A stretch of 22,223 bases of DNA from the IMG/VR virus record IMGVR_UViG_3300012954_000100, positions 1 through 22,223 of that record; one strand, written 5' to 3'. A model generated the notes under the pieces. It was not told where the DNA came from. It searched no databases and saw only the letters and a list, made by a program, of their open reading frames with translations. This document shows, in pieces, positions 1 through 6,850 of the stretch; the stretch's first letter is position 1; every line of letters starts with the position of its first letter. A program made the translations under genes and the position numbers. Source of the stretch: a virus.

Positions 1-2219
1 AGCAGTGAACCTCGTACATGGATAGGTGTGCCCTTGCTGTAAATGGACAGATTACTCTTGTATTTGTCCAGATTGTTGCATGATCTTGGGAATGCAACAG
101 CAGCAGGGTCCATTTTCTTGAACTCACGACGCATTTTATCGATGTAATCGATCACATCGTCCTCAGTTTTGCTCATGATAATCTTCAAAGCGGACTTGAT
201 CATCTCTCGGCACGGTGCTGGAGTAGATGACTTGACTGCTTCAATGCCCATGATCTTGAGTTTGGGTTCAGCAAACCTCACACCCTCAATGTCCCATGCA
301 TTCAGGATATAACGCTTCTTAGCAGTCCAAATGCCACGTTCAGCGATAGTTTCTCGCTTCATGAACATCTTCTGCTCGTACGCATTTACGTACGTCGAAA
401 GTTCCTGATAGCATTTCGATATGTAGGGTTCAAATCGCTTCTCGCAGGCATCATTGATGAAGTCAACAATCCTCTCTTTAGAAACTTTTTGTACATCAAA
501 TACACTACTGACAAGTAGATCAAGACAGAGATAGATACTGTCAGTATCGGAAGCAATAACATAGTCGTGGTCCTCAGTTTTGAGCAGTTTGTTCAGGTAT
601 TGGTTCATCCGGTTCTCAATCCAGCGGATGCTGAACTGACCACCCAGAGTGATTGCCTCAGCGTTCTCTAATTTGTAGTACCGGAAGTAATTGTTGCCAA
701 TAGCACCATAAGCAGAGTTGAGTTGGATCTTTTTTGCCATCTGGATGTTGTTACACCTGGCAATTTCCTTCTCCAAGTCCTTGGTGGGGTTCTTTTCGTA
801 CTCCTTCTTTGCCTGGATCATCTTTTTCTTGAACACCACCCGCTCACTGTAGATTTTGTCCATCAATTTGGGCAAAAATCCACGTGTTTTGGTGGTGAAC
901 ATGGCACCATTGGGACACACGGTGGTGTCCTCCAGACCAGACAGGTCTACCTCCTCATTGAGAAGTTTATCGACACTGACAGAGGGATATCTCTCATCCA
1001 ACAGCGTCTCCGGAGAGATGTTGTACTGCATGATGAGGTGTGGATACAGTGAGTTCAAGTCAAAACTCACAACCCACTCATAAAGACCAGGTTTTGGTTC
1101 TTTTACGTAAGCACCAGCGTACTTTTCGTTCTTTACCTCGTCTGCCTTGGGTGGGATGACGATTCCTTTCTTCTTCAGGTCGTTGTAGATGATCATGTCC
1201 CACATCCGGACCTGATAAAACACGTCTGTGAAGTTCACCTTGGCGTCATATGCCATGGTGACAGCGAGTTCAATCAGTTTCATCTTCTCCTCAAGGGAGT
1301 CAACCAGTCTCACGTCCTGAATGTTGTATGAAACGAATTTCTGCCAGTCTTTAGAGTAAAACTCCTTGAAACTGTCATATTCAGAGTGATCTAACTTCTT
1401 CTCACCTAGTTCGACTTCACCAATGTAATCAAGTTTATAACTTTCTTGTGCTTTGTAGGTGAATTTCTTGTACAGATCAAGGTAATCAAGGACAGTGACG
1501 CCTGCAATGTCATAGATCTCACGCTCACGGTGCATGATGAACATCTCCTCGCCGGTCACGAGACCCCAGGGAGACATCTTCTTCATCGCTTTCGTACCAA
1601 GCACACGGTTGATGCGCTTACACAGGTACGGAATGTCGTACAACTGACAGTTCCACCCTGTTACCACATCAGGGGTGTCGCTTGCCCAGTAGTTGATGAA
1701 GTGCTGCAACAAATCATACTCATCGTTGCACTGCACATACTTCACCATAGGGTCGGTATTGTGATATTTGCCGACACCGAAGGTCAGAATCCTTTTAGTT
1801 GCATAATTCTGCAGAGTGATGCATAGCATCTCCTCATCACAGTTCTCAACTGTAGGGAATCCCTTCTCAGCAGACACCTCGATGTCGATGGTGACCACCT
1901 TCATCTTCTTGATGTCGAACTTGATCTCGTTCTCGGGGTACTTATCAGATATGTACTGGTAGACGTACCGATTGTTGCCGTAGATCTCGAAGTTCTCTAC
2001 ATCACCATGAGTTTTGTAAAACTCACGGCAATCCTTGACTGTTCCTGGTTGGATGCTCTGGACATACTTGCCATCCAGAGTCTTGAATTGGGTCTTCTTA
2101 CGTGATGGAACAAATAATGTTGGTTGGTAGCTCTCTCTAGTTTTGATCGGGCGACCGTTTTCATATCCACGAACCAGAAAGTCATTGCCGACCATCTGCA
2201 CGTTGGTGTAAAACCTCAT
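1..2219 (-). CDS. gp43: DNA polymerase gp43 (family B), 3' end cut by window edge
   Basis: Replicative DNA polymerase with 3'-5' proofreading exonuclease; it works with the clamp gp45 and the loader gp44/gp62. 739 residues are visible and the frame is open to the left edge, so the C-terminus (roughly the last 100 residues compared with T4's 898) is missing. Exo I shows D112 and E114, the same numbers as in T4 gp43. A TGWN..LYD stretch and YNIQDV fit Exo II and III. Polymerase motif A is DLNSLYPHLI (D387), motif B is KKIQLNSAYG (K496 to G505) and motif C is DTDS (558-561), so all catalytic acids are present. The ATG overlaps the stop of the Sm-like gene as ATGA, with no clear Shine-Dalgarno, which suggests translational coupling. 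Identification is essentially certain. Confidence 0.98.
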   Translation of the reverse strand, partial: MRFYTNVQMVGNDFLVRGYENGRPIKTRESYQPTLFVPSRKKTQFKTLDGKYVQSIQPGTVKDCREFYKTHGDVENFEIYGNNRYVYQYISDKYPENEIKFDIKKMKVVTIDIEVSAEKGFPTVENCDEEMLCITLQNYATKRILTFGVGKYHNTDPMVKYVQCNDEYDLLQHFINYWASDTPDVVTGWNCQLYDIPYLCKRINRVLGTKAMKKMSPWGLVTGEEMFIMHREREIYDIAGVTVLDYLDLYKKFTYKAQESYKLDYIGEVELGEKKLDHSEYDSFKEFYSKDWQKFVSYNIQDVRLVDSLEEKMKLIELAVTMAYDAKVNFTDVFYQVRMWDMIIYNDLKKKGIVIPPKADEVKNEKYAGAYVKEPKPGLYEWVVSFDLNSLYPHLIMQYNISPETLLDERYPSVSVDKLLNEEVDLSGLEDTTVCPNGAMFTTKTRGFLPKLMDKIYSERVVFKKKMIQAKKEYEKNPTKDLEKEIARCNNIQMAKKIQLNSAYGAIGNNYFRYYKLENAEAITLGGQFSIRWIENRMNQYLNKLLKTEDHDYVIASDTDSIYLCLDLLVSSVFDVQKVSKERIVDFINDACEKRFEPYISKCYQELSTYVNAYEQKMFMKRETIAERGIWTAKKRYILNAWDIEGVRFAEPKLKIMGIEAVKSSTPAPCREMIKSALKIIMSKTEDDVIDYIDKMRREFKKMDPAAVAFPRSCNNLDKYKSNLSIYSKGTPIHVRGSL

Positions 2220-2482
2220 TCAGCGGTGACCTGCTGGTATTTTTCGAGTTGGAACTTGTTAGGTTCGACTATGGTCAGAATACTATCAGAATGGATCATC
2301 ATTTCACTCTGTTCTGTGAACTCTGGCCATGATTCGTAAGTAATCTTGTCAATGTCACCCTCGTGGATGACGATTTTGAACGGTTTGACAAGTTTGCAGT
2401 CAGGTTCACCCAGTTCTGTGCTCACTTCTTCTACTCGTGAGATAAGAACCAGGTCATTTTTCAATACTAAGATCTGGATCAT
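2216..2482 (-). CDS. Sm-like small protein, linked to gp43
   Basis: 88 residues, function not established. The layout resembles a small Sm-like beta-barrel: an N-terminal strand pair (LVLKNDLVLIS), a CKLVKPFKI strand, a WPEFTEQSE stretch, then HSDSILTIVEP followed by a short helix ending near Y84. The same pattern (K/E-rich strand, P-x-x-I, W-P/M, D-x-I-[LI]-T-I-x-E, Y) recurs in the 146-residue protein at 18061-18501, so the two look like distant paralogues. It overlaps the nucleotidyltransferase-like gene upstream and gp43 downstream by ATGA at both ends. It is therefore probably translated in step with the polymerase. RNA binding is an inference from the fold, not shown by the sequence. 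Confidence 0.75.
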   Translation of the reverse strand: MIQILVLKNDLVLISRVEEVSTELGEPDCKLVKPFKIVIHEGDIDKITYESWPEFTEQSEMMIHSDSILTIVEPNKFQLEKYQQVTAE

Positions 2483-3219
2483 GGAAGAGATAGTCTCCTA
2501 TTTTTCAATTTTACCATGGATTGACGTATCTTATCAATATATCCAGAGTTTCTCAACTCTTTGAAGACAAGGTTCTCAAATCCATATTCGCCGTACTTAT
2601 CAAGCGAGGATGCACGTGCTGTGCGGAGTTTTTTGACGATTGACTTGAGTGCTTCAGGTTTTTCTGTCTGAATCAGGGTGTCAATCTTGTTCTTCAAGTT
2701 GTTCGTCTTCTTGGTGAGTTCAAATTCATCGATCTCACCCTCAAATTTCTGAGGTTCCTGCACCCATTTGTTCTTTAGAACGCTGTAGACGCCTTGACTT
2801 ACTTTTCTAGAGATACCAGGGCGTTCAATGTATGGTTCTACAGGTGCTCCGTAGACTTTGACATCGTGAGTCAGTTCCCACAACGTCTTCTTGTCCATAA
2901 AATAGTCCGAAATTAGTTCCGGATCGCATTTTGGTACAAGATCTGGGTTGATGACGAGGTGAACATCGATGTCACTGTACTGAGTGTAGTTGTAACCAGC
3001 GTTACCACCCAGCATCAGCACGTCTTGGATCGCAGAATCGTCTAAATCAACAAAATCTGCGAACGCTTTCGCGAAATTCATCAGTGCACGACGCACATCT
3101 GGTTTGAGTTTTGTCCCAATCCAGAACTTAGGGTTCAAATCATCCCTAAAACGCAAAGTCAGACCCGCAGTTTCCCGCAGATCTGATGCTTTGATGTGAT
3201 GAAGGACTCTATTGTACAC
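2479..3219 (-). CDS. Nucleotidyltransferase-fold (pol beta superfamily) protein
   Basis: 246 residues. The core LGGNAGYNYTQYSDIDVHLV (residues 70-89) is the pol beta/MNT nucleotidyltransferase signature: a Gly-Gly turn followed by the D83-x-D85 metal-binding pair. A third acid could be E128 or E132 in VEPYIE. The C-terminal third (about 165-246) is helical and Lys/Arg-rich, which could contact nucleic acid or a nucleotide. The family transfers NMP to proteins, RNA or small molecules; the substrate here is unknown. The only in-frame start after the preceding TAA is GTG at 3219, with no good Shine-Dalgarno. A CTAAATAA late-promoter-like octamer lies about 20 bases upstream. It overlaps the next gene by ATGA. 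Fold assignment is fairly safe; function is open. Confidence 0.85.
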   Translation of the reverse strand: MYNRVLHHIKASDLRETAGLTLRFRDDLNPKFWIGTKLKPDVRRALMNFAKAFADFVDLDDSAIQDVLMLGGNAGYNYTQYSDIDVHLVINPDLVPKCDPELISDYFMDKKTLWELTHDVKVYGAPVEPYIERPGISRKVSQGVYSVLKNKWVQEPQKFEGEIDEFELTKKTNNLKNKIDTLIQTEKPEALKSIVKKLRTARASSLDKYGEYGFENLVFKELRNSGYIDKIRQSMVKLKNRRLSLP

Positions 3220-3240
3220 TAAACTACGACTGTCATCGTA

Positions 3241-3248
3241 TTATTTAG
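3241..3248 (-). promoter_or_regulatory. CTAAATAA late-promoter-like octamer
   Basis: The minus strand reads CTAAATAA, overlapping the hsp20 stop codon and about 20 bases upstream of the GTG of the nucleotidyltransferase-like gene. It is one mismatch from the T4 late -10 TATAAATA, and similar octamers sit at 12596, 13122 and 20952. Promoter activity is inferred only. Confidence 0.4.
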
Positions 3249-3673
3249 AGGTACTCTTTGCGGGCATGGTGATCAGGGACGACTTTCTTCAGAGTTACAA
3301 TCAAAAGTCCGTCCTCAAAGGTCACTGAGGAGATTTCTACGTCCTCACTTAGCGTCCATGCACGCTCAAAGTTACGGTTAGCAAGTCCGCGATGGATATA
3401 TTCTCCATCCGCTTCCTTTTCACGCTTGCCTTCGCAGACAAGTTTGCCGTACTCAGAGTAAACCTTGACTTCATCCTTCTTGAACCCCGCCAGTGCGATC
3501 TCTAGGCGTGTCTCGTGGTTACTGAGTTGGATAATGTTGTATGGAGGGTAGTTACCAACCGTGTTGGACTCCCAAAATTGATTGAATGTTGTGTCCCAAC
3601 CAAGGGCATTCTTATTGATACGGTCAATTAGGTCCGGCAGACCAGCTGCACGAAACTTCTCGATGTTAGACAT
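3245..3673 (-). CDS. hsp20: Small heat-shock protein Hsp20
   Basis: 142-residue alpha-crystallin-type chaperone that holds unfolding proteins, in phage presumably capsid or host proteins during infection. The alpha-crystallin domain spans about residues 43-132, including the RLEIALAGFKKDEVKV strand pair, GLANRNFERAWTL and the closing FEDGLLIVTL motif. The N-terminal arm (MSNIEKFRAAGLPDLIDRI) is short and amphipathic, and the C-terminal tail is brief (DHHARKEYL) with no clear IxI motif. The start is ATG, with CAGGAGA about 8 bases upstream. A T4-type late promoter TATAAATA and a hairpin leader precede it, so it appears to be expressed as a late gene independently of regA. Cyanomyoviruses commonly carry this gene. 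Confidence 0.95.
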   Translation of the reverse strand: MSNIEKFRAAGLPDLIDRINKNALGWDTTFNQFWESNTVGNYPPYNIIQLSNHETRLEIALAGFKKDEVKVYSEYGKLVCEGKREKEADGEYIHRGLANRNFERAWTLSEDVEISSVTFEDGLLIVTLKKVVPDHHARKEYL

Positions 3674-3703
3674 TGATAATCTCCTGTTCAGGCAGATGTT
3701 TTT

Positions 3704-3730
3704 TGTGTGGACCCGTTAGGCATCCACACA
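3704..3730 (-). repeat. Hairpin at the 5' end of the hsp20 leader
   Basis: Perfect 8-base inverted repeat TGTGTGGA / TCCACACA with an 11-base loop, directly downstream of the TATAAATA box. The predicted transcription start falls at or inside its first arm. No T-run follows on the minus strand, so it does not look like a terminator. Confidence 0.6.
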
Positions 3731-3738
3731 TATTTATA
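3731..3738 (-). promoter_or_regulatory. T4-type late promoter TATAAATA for hsp20
   Basis: The minus strand reads GTATAAATATG. The octamer matches the T4 late consensus exactly and lies in the non-coding gap after regA, 58 bases before the hsp20 ATG. In T4-like phages this box is read by gp55, and gp55 is encoded in this window. Confidence 0.8.
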
Positions 3739-3772
3739 CGACTACCTTGATTTTTTGGAGTTCGGAGAACCG

Positions 3773-4207
3773 TCAGGACTCTGGTGCTCTCTTCTTACCA
3801 ATGTTGTACTTGGTCTCCAGTGACCACTCACCCTTCTCGCGGAAGGAGATAACTTTGATCTGATTGAGAGGAGAAACATCCAAGATTGCTTCTCTACCTT
3901 CGTCAGAAATGAGAATCAAACCCCAGTCAACCAGCAGGTTGACGATACGATTACGACGCTGTACGTCATTGATCGTCAGGTTTGCTCTCTTGCCGTCTAG
4001 AGCAAACAGTTCTTTGAAGTGAACGATGAAATACCGTCCCTGCTTATGCAGAATATGGCAGGACTGGTACAGTTTCTTTTCCTTCCGACTCGCTACACCA
4101 ATACGGGTAAGAGTCTCGCGTACTTTTAGAAAATCATCTGGTTCTTGAAGAACCACTTCGATCATTTTTTCAGGGGACCATTCGTAAATAGGTTCTCCGC
4201 CGTTCAT
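3773..4207 (-). CDS. regA: RegA translational repressor
   Basis: 144 residues. It binds ribosome-binding regions of early phage mRNAs and blocks their translation (in T4 these include the clamp, the clamp-loader and its own mRNA). The core is unmistakable: DDFLKVRETLTRIG, KLYQSCHILHKQGRYFIVHFKELF, LLVDWGLI and a C-terminal KVISFREKGEWSL..KYNIG. T4 RegA begins at the Met equivalent to M15 here (MIEVVLQEP). The longer start at 4207 is chosen because GGAGG sits 6 bases before it and it overlaps the gp62 stop as ATGA; M15 has no Shine-Dalgarno. This gives an extra 14 residues (MNGGEPIYEWSPEK) over T4. The last residues KKRAPES extend slightly past the T4 end. It is the second gene of a 62-regA pair. 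Confidence 0.95.
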   Translation of the reverse strand: MNGGEPIYEWSPEKMIEVVLQEPDDFLKVRETLTRIGVASRKEKKLYQSCHILHKQGRYFIVHFKELFALDGKRANLTINDVQRRNRIVNLLVDWGLILISDEGREAILDVSPLNQIKVISFREKGEWSLETKYNIGKKRAPES

Positions 4208-4587
4208 TGCAACCCTCCGGTCTCAAGTCGTTGTCTAATAATGTCTAACTGATCGTTAGATAAAAGAGGGAGCACTTGCTTCGCCTTTTCGTCAGAATAA
4301 CCGTAGTATTTTTTGACAATTTGGAGATTCACTAGCTCATCTTTCCGGACCCAGGGAGAGAATCTCTTCTTGGATCTCAGTGTATTTAGTAAAAAATCGT
4401 ATTGTAACTTATAATCAAGAGAATGATTGATATTCATCTCGTTTGCATACATCAACGAATCAATATGTCCGGACAGGCATCGGTTGACAATGTATGGGAG
4501 GTACTTGGATTCGAGTTGGGGGTCATCATCAATTAGATTGGTCTTACTCACGTTGATGGAGTTCAACCAATCGCTCAATTCAGGCAT
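4204..4587 (-). CDS. gp62: Clamp-loader small subunit gp62
   Basis: 127 residues. It is a non-ATPase subunit that joins the gp44 tetramer to load the gp45 ring at primer ends. Recognisable as gp62 from the start MPELSDWLNSINVSK and from YLPYIVNRCLSGHIDSLMYANEMN and LQYDFLLNTLRSKKRFSPW. It is much shorter than T4's 187 residues, as in other cyanophages. The open frame extends upstream to 4632, but those residues read back into the preceding small gene, so the ATG at 4587 (after GGAAAAAG) is chosen. It overlaps the small gene by 8 bases and regA by ATGA. It is separated from its partner gp44 by about 4 kb of accessory genes. Confidence 0.93.
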   Translation of the reverse strand: MPELSDWLNSINVSKTNLIDDDPQLESKYLPYIVNRCLSGHIDSLMYANEMNINHSLDYKLQYDFLLNTLRSKKRFSPWVRKDELVNLQIVKKYYGYSDEKAKQVLPLLSNDQLDIIRQRLETGGLQ

Positions 4588-4729
4588 TCTTTTTCCGAAT
4601 AATGATCTGGTCGTTCTTGTAGTCAGGAACAAATTCTAACTGGGCGTCATGTTCCCAGCACAGTTCTTCGTACAAACTGTTGAGGGTTGCCATGTCCTCC
4701 CAGAGGTCGGTGGGTTGGTTATCCATCAT
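4580..4729 (-). CDS. Small conserved-looking hypothetical, 49 aa
   Basis: Starts MMDNQPTDLWEDM and continues LNSLYEELCWEHDAQLEF before a charged end IIIRKKNA. It is acidic and Trp-rich, with no signal or membrane segment. The stop overlaps the gp62 start by 8 bases. Tandem ATGs at 4729 and 4726 are possible; an internal Met (MATLNSLYEE, 4693) has GGGAGG only 2 bases away. The amino-acid composition and the overlap with gp62 make it likely to be a real gene. Function unknown. Confidence 0.65.
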   Translation of the reverse strand: MMDNQPTDLWEDMATLNSLYEELCWEHDAQLEFVPDYKNDQIIIRKKNA

Positions 4730-4750
4730 CACCACAGCATACCATAGTAT

Positions 4751-5206
4751 CTATCGATTGAAAATCCTTTGTTTCAATTCTTCTGTCCACTTATCATAAT
4801 AATTTGTCCTCCTCAACTCCTCTCTAGCGTCCTCCAGTTCGCGTCTCTTCTGCACCAGAAGCAAGACCAGTCCACTGTTTAGATGCATGCCTCCTACCTC
4901 CTCTACAAGGTCAGGATGCTCCTCCAGGAACAGGAAGTCGGGGTAGATTTTATTACACTTCTCTGCCAGGTTTGTCACCCACTCAGCAGACTCGTTTTCC
5001 ATAACAAAGATGACTACTTCTTTAGTCCACTTCTTGTTCATGTACCCCACGATCTGGGGGAAGTCTTCATAGTTGATTATCTCAACCTTGTTCTTTACAA
5101 ATGCAGATTTAGCAAACGGACATGGTGGCATCCCACCAAATATTTCACTCGGTTTTGTCAATTTACTAAACCATGCTTGAAGACTAATCTCTTTGTCTCC
5201 AATCAT
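4751..5206 (-). CDS. Hypothetical protein with CPFAKSA motif
   Basis: 151 residues, not identified with certainty. The N-terminal third contains GGMPPCPFAKSAF (from about residue 25). This Cys-Pro-Phe-Ala turn resembles the N-terminus of DUF1415-type cytosolic proteins, but I cannot confirm a relationship. Alternating beta and alpha follows (VVIFVMEN, DFLFLEEHPDLV), then a long charged C-terminal helix (KRRELEDAREELRR...). No signal peptide or membrane segment. The upstream GTG at 5209 is also possible; the adjacent ATG is preferred. It overlaps the preceding gene by 23 bases, which suggests co-translation. Confidence 0.75.
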   Translation of the reverse strand: MIGDKEISLQAWFSKLTKPSEIFGGMPPCPFAKSAFVKNKVEIINYEDFPQIVGYMNKKWTKEVVIFVMENESAEWVTNLAEKCNKIYPDFLFLEEHPDLVEEVGGMHLNSGLVLLLVQKRRELEDAREELRRTNYYDKWTEELKQRIFNR

Positions 5207-5483
5207 CACTTCGATCCGTACGGAACCACTCCATTATATCATCGGCACCAGAAAATTCACTCTTATGCTCAGATGGATCTGGTGATCCTAAATTCAAATC
5301 ATTGTAAAACCTATCCCCAGGATTCATTACCTCACGGCGAGCACGATTCAACCAAGTTCTAGCAGTTGTATTTGCCTTTGCCATCTTGTTTGCCCAAATC
5401 ATGTCCTCTAATGGAACATCTTCACCCTGCACAATCTTTCTGCAGATGCCTTCAAGACGCAGGCGATATTGAGTGGACAACAT
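5184..5483 (-). CDS. Hypothetical protein, 99 aa
   Basis: Not recognised. The N-terminal half looks helical and positively charged (LRLEGICRKIVQGED, ANKMAKANTTARTWLNRARREV). The C-terminal half is acidic and disordered-looking (SPDPSEHKSEFSGADDIMEWF...). It starts at an ATG 10 bases after the PTOX stop and overlaps the CPFA gene. The layout suggests it belongs to the same transcript as PTOX and the CPFA protein. Confidence 0.75.
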   Translation of the reverse strand: MLSTQYRLRLEGICRKIVQGEDVPLEDMIWANKMAKANTTARTWLNRARREVMNPGDRFYNDLNLGSPDPSEHKSEFSGADDIMEWFRTDRSDDWRQRD

Positions 5484-5493
5484 ATGTGATTAC

Positions 5494-6009
5494 TCATGCA
5501 TTACTATCTAGGTGCTTTTCCATTGCCAACTTCAGTTCATAGGCATGCTCTAATTCATCGTTGAGGATTTCAAGAATCTTGTCGTCATGCCCATGAATAC
5601 CAAGGAACCTGGCATAGGTCTCAGCAGCGTGGACTTCTACTTCAAATGATAGGTGGTACGCTGACTTAGGAGCCAACCAGTAATACACCACATTGACCCA
5701 ATAGTAGAGAAGTACCAGGTGTTTGGCGAGAAAACGGTCAATCCAATAATGATTACCGCCCCTGCTCTCCATGTATTCCAGATGTTCGGTTTCATTGACG
5801 CTCTGCTCGAAGTGTTGTTTCATCAAATAGAGATGGTCCGGTCCACGGAGACCCATGCTCTCGCGGAAATGTAGGACACTCAAAAAAGCAAAATAGGGTG
5901 CCCGAGCAATCTCCTCAAGCACCCAAAATCTTTGATAATCCCTCCCTCTATACAGGTAGTCTAGTATCTCAACGGTGAGATTTAGAAAGAAAGTATTGAA
6001 CTGTCTCAT
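5494..6009 (-). CDS. ptox: Plastoquinol terminal oxidase (PTOX / alternative oxidase family)
   Basis: Di-iron plastoquinol:oxygen oxidoreductase that drains electrons from plastoquinol to O2 at the thylakoid membrane. The diagnostic block VLEEIARAPYFAFLSVLHF matches PTOX closely. Counted from the upstream GTG at 6024, the iron ligands are all present: E37, E78-x-x-H81 (in NETEHL), E130 (in EVEVHAAETY) and E157-x-x-H160 (in DELEHAYEL). At about 171 residues it is shorter than cyanobacterial PTOX, trimmed at the ends rather than in the core. I chose the ATG at 6009; the GTG at 6024 would add five residues and neither has a clear Shine-Dalgarno. In cyanophages PTOX is thought to keep photosystem electron flow safe while carbon fixation is switched off. 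Confidence 0.93.
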   Translation of the reverse strand: MRQFNTFFLNLTVEILDYLYRGRDYQRFWVLEEIARAPYFAFLSVLHFRESMGLRGPDHLYLMKQHFEQSVNETEHLEYMESRGGNHYWIDRFLAKHLVLLYYWVNVVYYWLAPKSAYHLSFEVEVHAAETYARFLGIHGHDDKILEILNDELEHAYELKLAMEKHLDSNA

Positions 6010-6031
6010 TGGATATGTATCCACATACTAT

Positions 6032-6850
6032 CTAGTAATTCATAAGCAACAACTCCTTCCTGGTTGTTTGGTTTTTCATATATTCTCCAACTGATCTCAT
6101 GGTGTATGTGAGATCAAACTCTGCTGCTTTCCAGTTCTCAAATCGATCCTGGACTAATTGATCAGAGTTGTAACTGATGATGCAGTCGTTGCTGGACCAG
6201 GCACAGTCACGGGCAAACTTCTCGTGGTCAAACCCCTTGTGCATGTCACCCTTCTTGCCATACAGGTTGTCCTTGATGTCATAGGGAGGGTCAAGGTAGA
6301 CCAGAGCACCCTCTCCTTCCAACAACTTCTCGTAGGACTGGTGCAAGATGGTCCAGTTACGGATTAGTTTGGAGATTGTTGGCAGTCGCATGATGCTCCG
6401 TTCACTAAAGTTGGAGACGCTTGCCTGCTTGGAGAAAGAGCTTGACTCAGTGAGACCGCTAAAAGAGCACTTGTTGCTAACCCAAAAATAACGAGATCGA
6501 TCTTGGTCGGAGGTTGATTCCTCATTGAGTAGTCTCTTTGCTTCATTGAATAGTTCGCGGGCAGCATCGGGATTGTCGTACTGCCGCTTCAGTTTTAGTA
6601 GATCTTCTGCCATCTTCTCCCCGTCATCACGAAGATGGATCCAGAAGTTGACTAGGGGTTCGTAGAGATCGCTACAGACGATGGGGAGGGTGGGGTATTT
6701 TTGTGTGATGAAGATCGCCATTGATCCTCCACCCAGGAAACATTCACGATACTCCCGATAGTCAGACAGACGAGGAAGATGATTGTAAATTTGTGTTGTT
6801 GCACGTGATTTGCCGCCGGGATAACGAAGAGGAGTCTTGGCGAATGCCAT
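6032..6850 (-). CDS. dam: DNA adenine-N6 methyltransferase (D12 / Dam class)
   Basis: 272 residues. It transfers a methyl group from S-adenosylmethionine to adenine N6 in DNA. Motifs run in the alpha-class order: PLRYPGGKS near residue 10 (motif X), CFLGGGSMA near 38 (SAM-binding motif I) and VYLDPPYDI with catalytic DPPY at about 187-190 (motif IV). Length matches T4 Dam and DpnM-type enzymes (about 260-280), and GATC is the likely target by family. The ATG at 6850 shares its base with the upstream stop (TGATG); a TTG one codon earlier is less likely. It is immediately downstream of a candidate nuclease, which raises the question of a restriction-modification pair. Confidence 0.94.
   Translation of the reverse strand: MAFAKTPLRYPGGKSRATTQIYNHLPRLSDYREYRECFLGGGSMAIFITQKYPTLPIVCSDLYEPLVNFWIHLRDDGEKMAEDLLKLKRQYDNPDAARELFNEAKRLLNEESTSDQDRSRYFWVSNKCSFSGLTESSSFSKQASVSNFSERSIMRLPTISKLIRNWTILHQSYEKLLEGEGALVYLDPPYDIKDNLYGKKGDMHKGFDHEKFARDCAWSSNDCIISYNSDQLVQDRFENWKAAEFDLTYTMRSVGEYMKNQTTRKELLLMNY

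Noticed and set aside
723-1826. Plus-strand open frames of 75-126 codons under gp43
   Set aside because: They are antisense to conserved polymerase motifs and have no ribosome sites or protein-like composition.
5233-5238. TATAAT on the minus strand before the CPFA gene
   Set aside because: Inside coding sequence, with no -35 at the right distance.
4427-5362. Plus-strand frames (70 and 159 codons) opposite gp62 and the CPFA gene
   Set aside because: Mirror frames of genes whose minus-strand products are recognisable or well linked; no promoter on the plus strand.
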